Source: Paratractidigestivibacter sp003150175
GTDB lineage: Bacteria; Actinomycetota; Coriobacteriia; Coriobacteriales; Atopobiaceae
Reading direction: 5' to 3' (one strand)
DNA length: 33,701 bases
Assembly (NCBI RefSeq): GCF_964283195.1
Contig: NZ_CAXYLH010000019.1
The notes under the pieces were generated by a model. It made no database searches. It was not told where the DNA came from and was given only the letters and a program-made list of their open reading frames with translations. Below, piece by piece: positions 23,616 to 30,753 of the stretch (positions within the stretch are counted from its first letter, which is position 1; each line of letters begins with the position of its first letter). The position numbers and the translations under genes were made by a program.

Positions 23616-25211
23616 ATGGCCGGCAAGCCCCAGACCCTCGCGACGACCTCGGCCTTCGAGGTCCTGGGCCCTGTCATGGTGGGCCCTTCTTCCTCCCACA
23701 CGGCGGGCGCGCTGAGGTGCGCCCAGGTCGCGGCGTCGCTCGTCGACGGGCGCGTGGCGCAGGTCGCGTTCACGCTGTGGAACAGCTTCGCGCACACCTA
23801 CCGCGGCCACGGCACCGACCGCGCGCTCGTGGCCGGCGTGCTGGGACTTACGACCGACGACGAGCGGATCCGCGACGCGTTCGCGCTCGCGGATGAGGCC
23901 GGGCTCGAGTACTCCTTCGAGGTCGGCGGCGACGACGCCACCATGCACCCGAACACGGTCGACATCCGGATGGAGAGCGACACCGGCGCCGTGGCGACCG
24001 TCCGCGGCGAGAGCCTCGGCGGCGGCAAGGTGCGCATCAGCCGCATCAACGGCGTCGGCGTGGACGTCACGGGGCGCTACTCGACCCTCTTCGTCTCGCA
24101 TCGCGACGTTCCGGGTGTGCTCGCGGCGCTCGCGAACCTGCTGGCGTACGCGCACGTGAACATCGCGTTCTGCCGCACCTACCGCACCGAGCAGGGCGGC
24201 CAGGCGTATTCCGTGTTCGAGACGGACGGCGCGCCGGCGGACGATGTGCTCGCAATGGTGCGCGGGCTCGAGAACGTCGACTACGCGACGTTCATCTCGC
24301 TATCCGGCGCGGGCGCGGTCGTGGGGCCGGGCGTCACGGCCGAGGAGCTCTTCGACGACGGCGAGCAGATGCTCGACGCCTGCGCCGAGCTCGGGCTCTC
24401 CATCGGCGGCGTCATGCGCACGCGCGAGCAGATGCTCATCGGCGAGGCCCGCGCCGCCTCCGAGATGACGCGCGTCATGTCCGTCATGCGCGACGAGACG
24501 AGCGCGTCCATTCAGAAGCCGGCGCGCTCGCTCGGCGGCTTCATCGGCGGGGAGGCGAAGGGCCTCGCCGACGCTTCTGGTAGGCTCGCCGGCGCCCTCA
24601 TGGGAGAGGTGCAGACCGACGCCGTCGCGCGCGCGATGGCGGTGCTCGAGCGCTCCGCCGCGATGGGAGTCATCGTCGCGGCCCCGACGGCGGGGTCTGC
24701 CGGCGTGGTTCCGGGCTGCGTGCTCGCGCTCGCCGACCACCTGGGCGCGAGCGACGAGGACGTCGCCGAGGCGCTCTACTGCGCCGCCGCCATCGGGCTG
24801 AACATCCAGACCGGCGCCTGCGTGGCGGGCGCGGAGGGTGGCTGCCAGGCTGAGGTCGGCAGCGCCGCCGCGATGGCCGCCGCCGCGTGCGCCCAGCTCA
24901 TGGGCGCCACGCCCGAGCAGGCGCTCACGGCGAGCTCGCTGGCGATCTCGAACCTGCTCGGACTCGTGTGCGACCCGGTGGGAGGGCTCGTTGAGGTTCC
25001 GTGCCAGGCGAGAAACGCCATCGGCGTGGCCGCAGCCTTCTCGTCGGCGCAGCTCGCGCTCTCCGGCGTGCGCAGCCTCGTGCCGTTCGACCAGGTCGTG
25101 CACGCGATGAGCGAGGTCGGCCATGCGCTGCCCGCGAGCCTGCGCGAGACCGCCCGCGGCGGCCTCGCCGCCACGCCCGCCGCCTGCGCCGCCTGCGGGG
25201 GCTGCCGGTAG
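23616..25211 (+). CDS. L-serine ammonia-lyase (dehydratase), single-chain iron-sulfur type
   Basis: Converts L-serine to pyruvate and ammonia with a [4Fe-4S] cluster. The 531 residues fuse both halves found as separate subunits in Bacillus. The beta part (about 10-230) has FEVLGPVMVGPSSSHTAGA at its start and an ACT-like domain at about 155-225; the alpha part runs from about 245 to 525. Cysteines at about 410 (EGGC), 452 (VCDPVGG) and 463 (VPC) are 42 and 11 residues apart, the spacing of the cluster ligands in the Legionella enzyme as I recall it. The tail is Cys-rich (ACAACGGCR), and in the fused enzyme a C-terminal cysteine can cap the cluster. No gene-specific regulator is seen. Confidence 0.94.
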   Translation: MAGKPQTLATTSAFEVLGPVMVGPSSSHTAGALRCAQVAASLVDGRVAQVAFTLWNSFAHTYRGHGTDRALVAGVLGLTTDDERIRDAFALADEAGLEYSFEVGGDDATMHPNTVDIRMESDTGAVATVRGESLGGGKVRISRINGVGVDVTGRYSTLFVSHRDVPGVLAALANLLAYAHVNIAFCRTYRTEQGGQAYSVFETDGAPADDVLAMVRGLENVDYATFISLSGAGAVVGPGVTAEELFDDGEQMLDACAELGLSIGGVMRTREQMLIGEARAASEMTRVMSVMRDETSASIQKPARSLGGFIGGEAKGLADASGRLAGALMGEVQTDAVARAMAVLERSAAMGVIVAAPTAGSAGVVPGCVLALADHLGASDEDVAEALYCAAAIGLNIQTGACVAGAEGGCQAEVGSAAAMAAAACAQLMGATPEQALTASSLAISNLLGLVCDPVGGLVEVPCQARNAIGVAAAFSSAQLALSGVRSLVPFDQVVHAMSEVGHALPASLRETARGGLAATPAACAACGGCR

Positions 25212-25421
25212 CGGGCGGACGGGCGCTGTGCGTCGGGCGAGCGCTGCAGGCAGGGAGTGCGTTGCGTGTCGGGCGCGCGGCAGGCATGCTGTCTACGGCG
25301 TTTGCGGGTGGCTGTCTTTAACGCGTGAGCGGCTCATTTCCTGCGGGCCCCTGCGCGTTCGTTTTTTAGCCGTTCGCCCTTCTTGCCGTCTCTGCGACGA
25401 CCTTGATTGCCTCCGCCACCG

Positions 25422-25487
25422 CCGAGATTGCGCATTCTTACAAATGCGAGCTTAAACGGCCTGTTTCTGTAGGAATGCGGATTCTCG
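25422..25487. repeat. palindromic element copy 1
   Basis: Arms CGAGATTGCGCATTCTTACA and its near inverse at 25464-25487 match at about 18 of 24 positions, with a loop of about 17 bases. It is the most degenerate of three copies in this region. Confidence 0.75.
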
Positions 25488-25545
25488 ACGATTTAGACGA
25501 TGCCGCTTTCGATTCTGGCCCCTCTTTGCGGACGGCGTCTGGTGT

Positions 25546-25610
25546 CGAGATTGCGTATCTCTACAAAATGACCCATCGGGACGCGTGTTTTGCAAAGATA
25601 CGCAATCTCG
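25546..25610. repeat. palindromic element copy 2
   Basis: Left arm from 25546 (CGAGATTGCGTATCTCTACA) pairs with 25588-25610 at about 20 of 23 positions. The loop (CCCATCGGGACGCG) resembles that of copy 3, so the loop is shared as well as the arms. Confidence 0.85.
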
Positions 25611-25707
25611 GAATATGGCGAGCGAATAGCAAGGGGACTTCGATTAGCGAAGTGCGATTTATTCGGCGAGGATTATCTAATAGCGTTGTGATGGCTTTGC
25701 CGTTGCG

Positions 25708-26823
25708 CTAAGCGGCGATGCGATGTGCAGCGGCATATCCGAACTCGATCTCATTGCTCCCGTGGCGCCCGAGGCCATTGAATGCGCAAAGAAGCGGCAT
25801 TCCGCGCCACCCGGCATAGTTGACCGTCTTTTTTACCGGGACGCCGTCCACGAACCTGGGCTTCGGTCCCCTCGGGACGCCGAACTTCTCGAGCAGCGCG
25901 ACGAATTCTGTTCGGTTCCTCGGCAGCAACTGAGCATAGGAAAAGCGCAGAATAGCGTGACCGTATGCGGTGAGGCGGGATTCTCGGATTCGCTCATCAC
26001 GGAGGGCGTCGAGCGGGTCGCCGCTCATGGTGTACTTCTTCGCGCCGTCCAGCTCGCCGAGGACGATCCCCTTCTTGCTCTCCCATGCGAAGTCCGCGCG
26101 GAACATCTTTGCCGGGTCGATGGGGTCGGGAAGAGGAGTCTGCAGCTCAGGCAGATAAAATCCCTGCTGGATCATGACCGCACGGGCGATGGATTCCCCG
26201 CCGCTCTCGGCTCGCCCATCCGCATGTGCGCAGATGGCCGCGACGCGCTTTACTCCTCGTTGGCCGCGGAAGCGCATCCGGATGTCGTCGCAGAGCTCTT
26301 CTGCGCCGAGCCCCCCGGTCCTCGCATAACCGTCGGCGATCGCGAGAGCCGATTGGAAGCTGAGCCTCGATGCGCAATCGAAGAGGGTCCTTACGGGGCT
26401 GGTCGCGCGGACGCCTTGACAGAGGCATAACTCGTCCTTGACCGATGAACGATGGACAAGCTGCGCCTTCTCGGCATCCGAGATAGACGATGAGGTGACC
26501 ACATAGGGTTTGCGAAGGTCTTTCCACGAGACGGGCATCCCATGTATAAGCGCAGCGCTCGGGCCGAAGAACACCCAATGAGGATGCAGCTCCGCGATGC
26601 CCTTGATTATGAAGAGCGCCCGGGCGCCTCTATCGAGCGCCTGCCAGGTGTCTGCTTTGACGAAGAGCTTCGGGTACGGCTCGAAGACGCTCCGCGGGCG
26701 CTCCTTCTTGATTAGGCGGCGCAGGTAGATAAGGTCAGCGGCTTCAGTTGCCGCAAAGCATGAGCCGCGGGACCCAGCCTCGCCCAGCCGTGCTTCTATC
26801 CGCTCGCGCGCCTCTTTGCCCAA
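25708..26823 (-). CDS. AbiEi-type regulator-like protein with predicted nuclease-fold C-terminus
   Basis: Function unproven. The 371 residues read as a two-part protein: residues 1-200 resemble AbiEi-like antitoxin/regulator proteins (FFGPSAALIHGMPV, VRATSPVRTLFDCASRLSF), and the C-terminal 150 look like a DUF559/Vsr-type PD-(D/E)XK fold, with RADFAW, GELDGAKKY and RDERIRESRLTAYGHAILRF in the expected order. It starts at TTG 26823 after AGAGG. There is no partner toxin gene on either side. It sits alone between palindromic repeats and is the only minus-strand gene between rnpB and the cupin. The N- and C-terminal assignments are from pattern memory, so a fold prediction would be needed to confirm them. 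Confidence 0.7.
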   Translation of the reverse strand: MGKEARERIEARLGEAGSRGSCFAATEAADLIYLRRLIKKERPRSVFEPYPKLFVKADTWQALDRGARALFIIKGIAELHPHWVFFGPSAALIHGMPVSWKDLRKPYVVTSSSISDAEKAQLVHRSSVKDELCLCQGVRATSPVRTLFDCASRLSFQSALAIADGYARTGGLGAEELCDDIRMRFRGQRGVKRVAAICAHADGRAESGGESIARAVMIQQGFYLPELQTPLPDPIDPAKMFRADFAWESKKGIVLGELDGAKKYTMSGDPLDALRDERIRESRLTAYGHAILRFSYAQLLPRNRTEFVALLEKFGVPRGPKPRFVDGVPVKKTVNYAGWRGMPLLCAFNGLGRHGSNEIEFGYAAAHRIAA

Positions 26824-26885
26824 GCGACCACCTCTTTCGTGGGTCGTATCTTGCCATATCCCTGGGGAGAAGAACGCCCAAAACG

Positions 26886-26952
26886 CCGAGATTGCGTATT
26901 CTTACAAAATCACGCCGATGGAGCGCGATTCTGTAGAAATACGCAATCTCGG
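26886..26952. repeat. palindromic element copy 3
   Basis: The best copy: CCGAGATTGCGTATTCTTAC at 26886 opens an arm that pairs with 26927-26952 at about 23 of 26 positions. It lies about 60 bases upstream of the minus-strand gene's start and one base before the tandem array. Confidence 0.9.
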
Positions 26953-26953
26953 T

Positions 26954-27088
26954 GCCAACCGACGCGCGCCGCCAACCGACGCGCGCCGCCAACCGACGCG
27001 CGCCGCCAACCGACGCGCGCCGCCAACCGGCGTGCGCCGCCAACCGGCGTGCGCCGCCAACCGGCGTGCGTCGTCAACAGACGTTCTC
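26954..27088 (+). repeat. 17-bp tandem repeat array, 7 units plus one decayed
   Basis: Units start at 26954, 26971, 26988, 27005, 27022, 27039 and 27056. The first four read GCCAACCGACGCGCGCC; the next three carry CGGCGTGC in the middle, and the last of these ends in GTC. A decayed eighth runs to about 27088. The period is not a multiple of three, so it is not coding; open frames through it on both strands are artefacts. Confidence 0.95.
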
Positions 27089-27193
27089 TATGCGACTGCG
27101 CCCCAGGTCGACAACTGCGTCGACGACCCGAGCTGGACTGTTTCCATTCGCCATTTCGTGCACGGAGAGCGGAGGTTTCGTGGTGACTCCGTG

Positions 27194-27241
27194 TAGAATT
27201 ACTTTCTGTCTATAAACCCAGCTGGGAAAGGAAGTGGTGAG
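27194..27241 (+). promoter_or_regulatory. possible promoter and leader of the DUF969 operon
   Basis: TAGAAT (27194-27199) and TATAAA (27211-27216) are two -10-like sites 30 to 45 bases before the DUF969 start; neither has a clear -35. GGAAAGGAAG supplies the ribosome site. Between the tandem array and here (27089-27193) I see no gene. Confidence 0.3.
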
Positions 27242-27955
27242 ATGGACCCCATGAGCCTCCTGAAGCTCCTCGGCATTGTTATCGTCGTCGTCGGCTTCGC
27301 GCTTAAGCTCGACTCGATCCTCATCATCATGGTGGCCGCCGTGGCCACCGCCCTCGTCGCGGGCATGGACCCCGTGACGTTCCTCTCGACCATGGGCAAG
27401 AGCTTCGTCGCGAACCGCTCCATGCTCATCTTCATCATGACGTTCGTCATCACGGGCACCCTCGAGCGCAACGGCCTGAAGCAGGCCGCCGCGATGCTCA
27501 TGGCCAAGTTCAAGGGCGCGACCGCCGGCCTCGTCGTCGCCGCCTACGGCATCTTCCGCGTGATCTTCGCCGCCTTCAACGTCGGCTTCGGCGGCGTCGC
27601 GGGCTTCGTGCGCCCGGTCATCATGCCGATGGCCCAGGCAGCGGTCGAGGAGGACGGCCAGCCCATCGCCGAGGAGCAGCTCGAGCAGATCAAGGGCATG
27701 GCCTCGGGCATGGAGAACGTCACCTGGTTCTTCGGCCAGGTCCTCTTTGTCGGCGGCTCCGGCGGCCTGCTCGTCCAGTCCACCCTCGCCAACCTCGGCT
27801 ATAACGTCGAGCTCATCGACCTCGCCGCGACCGAGGTGCCCATCGCCATCATCGCGACGCTCGTCACCATCGTCTACTACCAGATCATCGACAAGAAGCT
27901 CATGCGCAAGTACCACTCCGGCGCCGCCGCTTCCGCAAAGGCAGGTGAGAAGTAA
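27242..27955 (+). CDS. DUF969 family membrane protein, probable 5-oxoproline transporter subunit
   Basis: A 237-residue integral membrane protein of the DUF969 family, with about six hydrophobic segments (for example LLKLLGIVIVVVGFALKL near residue 6 and TEVPIAIIATLVTIVYYQII near 196). DUF969 and DUF979 are nearly always adjacent and, as I recall from mutant-fitness work, have been proposed as the two parts of a 5-oxoproline (pyroglutamate) transporter. The pyroglutamyl peptidase just downstream supports that reading here. ATG 27242 follows GAAAGGAAG. Its TAA overlaps the next ATG by one base, a sign of coupled translation. Confidence 0.88.
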   Translation: MDPMSLLKLLGIVIVVVGFALKLDSILIIMVAAVATALVAGMDPVTFLSTMGKSFVANRSMLIFIMTFVITGTLERNGLKQAAAMLMAKFKGATAGLVVAAYGIFRVIFAAFNVGFGGVAGFVRPVIMPMAQAAVEEDGQPIAEEQLEQIKGMASGMENVTWFFGQVLFVGGSGGLLVQSTLANLGYNVELIDLAATEVPIAIIATLVTIVYYQIIDKKLMRKYHSGAAASAKAGEK

Positions 27956-28914
27956 TGGACGCCTTCGTCACCTTCTTCACGAGCGCCGACGTCACGCTCT
28001 CCAACAAGCTGCTCGAGGTCGTCTACATCCTCATCGGCCTCGTCTGCATCTACACCGGCGTGCTCAACGCCAAGGACCCGACCAACGAGAAGCGCCCCGG
28101 TTCCGCCGCGTTCTGGTGCATCCTTGGCGTGCTGCTCGTCCTCGGCAAGTGGATCCCCGACTATATCGCGGGCGCCCTTCTTGTCGCCATGTGCATCCCG
28201 CCCATCGTCAAGCAGGTCGACAAGGGCAAGGAAGGCGCCCCCACGGTCGCCGAGATGGAGGGCAACTTCAAGAAGATCGGCATGAAGATCTTTGCCCCGT
28301 CGCTCGCCATCGGCGTCTTTGCGCTGATCTTCGCCCTCTTCACCAAGATCAGCTCGCTCGTCGGCCTCACCTTCGGCGTCGTCGTCGGCGGCATCCTGCT
28401 GATGGTGTTCTCGCGCGACAACAACCCCAAGGTGTTCATGAGCGACTGCCGCCGCATGCTCGATACTGTGGGCCCGCTCTCGATGCTCCCGACGCTGCTC
28501 GCCGGCCTGGGCGCGGTCTTCACCGCCGCGGGCGTGGGCGACGTCATCTCGCAGCTCGTCAGCGGCATCATCCCGGACGGCAACGTCGTCATAGGCATCA
28601 TCGTCTACGCCATCGGCATGGCCGTCTTCACGATGATCATGGGCAACGCCTACGGCGCCATCACCGTCATGACCGTCGGCATCGGCGCGCCGTTCGTGCT
28701 TTCGCTCGGCGCGGACCCGACCATCGTCGGCGCGCTCGCGCTCACCTGCGGCTTCTGCGGCACCCTCATGACGCCGATGGCCGCGAACTTCAACATCGTG
28801 CCCGTCGCCATCTTGGACATGAAGGACGAGTACGGCGTCATCAAGAAGCAGGTCCCGATCGCCCTCATCATGCTGGTCGTCCAGATCTGCTTCATGATCT
28901 TCTTTGCCCTGTAA
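27955..28914 (+). CDS. DUF979 family membrane protein, probable 5-oxoproline transporter subunit
   Basis: The partner subunit, 319 residues with about eight to nine membrane segments (LLEVVYILIGLVCIYTGVL near residue 19, then MKIFAPSLAIGVFALIFALF). Conserved-looking blocks are NAKDPTNEKRPGSAAFW, FSRDNNPKVFMSDCRRMLDTVGPLSMLP and NAYGAITVMTVGIGAPF. The repeated Gly/Ala-rich re-entrant stretches resemble ion-coupled carriers. The start overlaps the DUF969 stop (TAATG). The function rests on family association and the pcp gene 124 bases downstream; transport has not been shown here. Confidence 0.88.
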   Translation: MDAFVTFFTSADVTLSNKLLEVVYILIGLVCIYTGVLNAKDPTNEKRPGSAAFWCILGVLLVLGKWIPDYIAGALLVAMCIPPIVKQVDKGKEGAPTVAEMEGNFKKIGMKIFAPSLAIGVFALIFALFTKISSLVGLTFGVVVGGILLMVFSRDNNPKVFMSDCRRMLDTVGPLSMLPTLLAGLGAVFTAAGVGDVISQLVSGIIPDGNVVIGIIVYAIGMAVFTMIMGNAYGAITVMTVGIGAPFVLSLGADPTIVGALALTCGFCGTLMTPMAANFNIVPVAILDMKDEYGVIKKQVPIALIMLVVQICFMIFFAL

Positions 28915-29038
28915 AGGGTAGAATCAAGCTCGTGCAGCCAAGGAGGCGTCGTTCCCAGGTGGGCGCGGCGCCTCCGCGCGTTTGCGAGCGCCCGCAGGGG
29001 CGCGCCCTTCTTCACAACACTCGTAGAGAGGAATTGCC

Positions 29039-29689
29039 ATGAAGATCCTGGTCACCGGTTTCCAGCCGTTCGGCGGCGAGAAGGTCAACCCCGCCTATGA
29101 GGCCGTCCGCCGCCTCCCGGCGCAGATCGCGGGCGCCGACATCGCTACCGTCGAGATCCCCGTCGTCTACAAGAAGGGCCCCGCCGCCGTCGAGGCCGCC
29201 ATCGACGCCGAGAAGCCCGACATGGTGCTCTGCGTCGGCCAGGCCGGCGGCCGCGCCCAGATCACCCCCGAGTTCGTGGGCATCAACTACGCGAACTTCC
29301 GCATCCCCGACAACGAGGGCAACCAGCCCCTGGCCACCAAGCTCGAGGCCGACGGCCCCGACGCGTACTTTGCCACGCTGCCCGTCCAGGCCATGGCCGA
29401 CGCTGCCCTCCAGCACGGCATTCCGGCCGGCGTGAGCTACACCGCGGGCACCTACTGCTGCAACGAGGTCCTCTACAGCCTCATGTACGCCCTCGACCAC
29501 CGTCACCCGGGCGTGCGAGGCGGCTTCGCGCACGTGCCCTACCTCGACTCCCAGGCCGCGAACCTCAAGGCCGGCACGCCGTCGATGAGCCTCGAGCGCA
29601 TCGTCGAGGGGCTTAGCGCCATGGTCGCCGCGATGGTCGAGCACGAGGGCGAGGACATCGTCTCGGCCTCCGCCGGCTGCGAGCACTAG
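29039..29689 (+). CDS. pcp: pyroglutamyl-peptidase I (pyrrolidone-carboxylate peptidase)
   Basis: A cytoplasmic cysteine peptidase (C15) that removes N-terminal pyroglutamate from peptides. The 216 residues match family length. The catalytic triad is visible: Glu about 78 in RAQITPEFVGIN, Cys about 141 in AGTYCCNEVLY and His about 165 in GFAHVPYL. FGGEKVNPA near the N-terminus is the expected substrate-side motif. ATG 29039 follows AGAGAGGA. The 124-base gap after DUF979 holds a small GGAGGCG/CGCCTCC inverted pair but no clear terminator, so shared transcription with the transporter is likely. Confidence 0.95.
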   Translation: MKILVTGFQPFGGEKVNPAYEAVRRLPAQIAGADIATVEIPVVYKKGPAAVEAAIDAEKPDMVLCVGQAGGRAQITPEFVGINYANFRIPDNEGNQPLATKLEADGPDAYFATLPVQAMADAALQHGIPAGVSYTAGTYCCNEVLYSLMYALDHRHPGVRGGFAHVPYLDSQAANLKAGTPSMSLERIVEGLSAMVAAMVEHEGEDIVSASAGCEH

Positions 29690-29698
29690 AGAACGCCT

Positions 29699-30226
29699 GT
29701 GGCGTCCAAGCTGAGCGTCGAGGTGGCGCCCCTCGAGCACGCGCGCGTGTTCAGGGGGCGCTCCCTTGTGACGGACGGGCAGAAGGTCTTCGAGGACGGG
29801 CCGAGGCTCGCCCGCGAGTTCGGCGGCGTCCGCAACGACATATCCGGGCGCGAGATGCCCGTGGTCTCCGCCGTCGTCGCGCACAACCCCGCCGAGGAGG
29901 GCGGACGCTTCCGCTACTTCATGGGCGACGAGGTGTGCCCGAGCGCGTCAAAGAGGCTCCAGGAGGGCTTTGAGGACCTTGTGCTGCCCGCGGGCACGCT
30001 GACCGCTGTGGTGCACGTGCCATTCCACCTGCAGGCCTTAGCGGCGCTCCACGTCGCCCGGGCGCGGCGAAGCTTCTATGAGGAATGGCTGCCCGGCAGC
30101 GGTTACGTGAGCGCGGCCGATGAGCTCGGCTTCCCGGACGTCGAGCTCTACCATTACCGCCGCCGGCGCTTCCGCCGCGCGAGGAAGATGGTCCTCGACC
30201 TTCTCTTCGTCATCCGGAGGGCGTAA
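29699..30226 (+). CDS. GyrI-like effector-binding domain protein
   Basis: A 175-residue protein with features of the GyrI-like/AraC effector-binding fold, which binds small hydrophobic molecules: RFRYFMGDEVC near residue 70, LPAGTLTAVVHVPF near 95 and a C-terminal FYEEWLPGSGYVSAADELGFPDVELYHY, the typical end. The tail RRRRFRRARKM is strongly basic. There is no DNA-binding domain, so it is not a regulator by itself. GTG 29699 lies 9 bases after pcp with a weak ribosome site and is probably coupled to it. Assignment rests on motif order and is moderate. Confidence 0.72.
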   Translation: MASKLSVEVAPLEHARVFRGRSLVTDGQKVFEDGPRLAREFGGVRNDISGREMPVVSAVVAHNPAEEGGRFRYFMGDEVCPSASKRLQEGFEDLVLPAGTLTAVVHVPFHLQALAALHVARARRSFYEEWLPGSGYVSAADELGFPDVELYHYRRRRFRRARKMVLDLLFVIRRA

Positions 30227-30266
30227 AGGGGCGAGGTCGTAAAGCGGTAAGGCAGTAGCGGTAAAC

Positions 30267-30320
30267 AAGGGGCGGGCACGGACTTCCGGCTTCATCCGGA
30301 GGCTCGTGCCCGCCCCTTTT
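30267..30320. terminator. bidirectional terminator between convergent genes
   Basis: AAGGGGCGGGCACG pairs with CGTGCCCGCCCCTT around an inner small stem (TCCGG/CCGGA). It has a T-run on the + side and A's that become T's on the - side, so it can end both the pcp unit and the cupin gene. Confidence 0.85.
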
Positions 30321-30349
30321 GCTAGGCGGCAGATGCCGTCGCGCCTCTC

Positions 30350-30691
30350 TTAGCCCAGGTGGTGCTCCGGGACGACGCAGAAGACCTCGACCGGCTCGGT
30401 CTCGCTGGCGTTGAACATCGCGTGGCTGTGGCCTTCGGGGCAGTAGTGAGCGTTGCCGGCGCCCACGACCTCGTCGACGCCGTCGTAGTTGAAGCGCGCG
30501 GCACCGCTGATCACGTAGATGATCTCGGCGTTCTTCTCGTGCAGGTGGTAGCCGGACGAGCAGCCGGGCTCCACGCGCCCGCGGATGATCTTGCACTTGC
30601 CGTCGTCGTGCATCTTTGCGTCGAAGTGGCCGTCGCCGCCCTTGAAGTTGGGGATAGAGGCGAACTCCTCGTGATCGAAATCAATGACCAT
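30350..30691 (-). CDS. small single-domain cupin protein
   Basis: A 113-residue cupin-2 barrel. The two cupin motifs are visible: SGYHLHEKNAEIIYVISG (about 46-63, with His, His and Glu metal ligands) and HYCPEGHSHAMFN (about 82-94, with the fourth His). No other domain is present, so substrate and reaction cannot be told; such proteins include sugar isomerases, oxygenases and sensors. ATG at 30691 has AAGGAAG upstream on the minus strand. It lies 62 bases downstream of gltX with a perfect palindrome between them, and probably has its own transcript or reads through from gltX. Confidence 0.85.
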   Translation of the reverse strand: MVIDFDHEEFASIPNFKGGDGHFDAKMHDDGKCKIIRGRVEPGCSSGYHLHEKNAEIIYVISGAARFNYDGVDEVVGAGNAHYCPEGHSHAMFNASETEPVEVFCVVPEHHLG

Positions 30692-30712
30692 CGCTTAGCT
30701 TCCTTTCTTGGA

Positions 30713-30749
30713 AAAATGACGAAAAGGGACAGTCCCTTTTCGTCATTTT
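30713..30749. repeat. perfect 18-bp palindrome after gltX
   Basis: Arms 30713-30730 and 30732-30749 are exact inverses around one base (core GAAAAGGGACAGTCCCTTTTC). On the minus strand it starts 4 bases after the gltX stop and ends in TTTTT, so it can act as the gltX terminator. Its perfection and symmetry suggest a dispersed repeat. Confidence 0.8.
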
Positions 30750-30753
30750 CGGT

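Larger units (their letters stand above)
25212..25707. other. gene-free repeat-bearing region
   Basis: 496 bases between the dehydratase stop and the end of the minus-strand gene. The first 200 bases hold imperfect direct repeats of a CGTCGGGCG...GGCAGG type (about 25228-25288). The rest holds two copies of a long palindrome. A small hairpin ACTTCG/CGAAGT at about 25638-25654 may end the minus-strand transcript. An open frame at 25403-25711 is made mostly of repeat sequence and is not called. Confidence 0.6.

Noticed and set aside
25403..25711. open frame of 102 codons on +
   Set aside because: It is built mostly from two palindromic repeats, has no ribosome site, and similar peptides arise on both strands because of the symmetry.
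26954..27072. CRISPR array
   Set aside because: Units are directly adjacent with no spacers and no cas gene is in the window.
26744..27215. open frames on both strands through the 17-bp array
   Set aside because: The period is not a multiple of three, so low-complexity Arg/Ala/Pro frames arise in every phase; no ribosome site or family resemblance.
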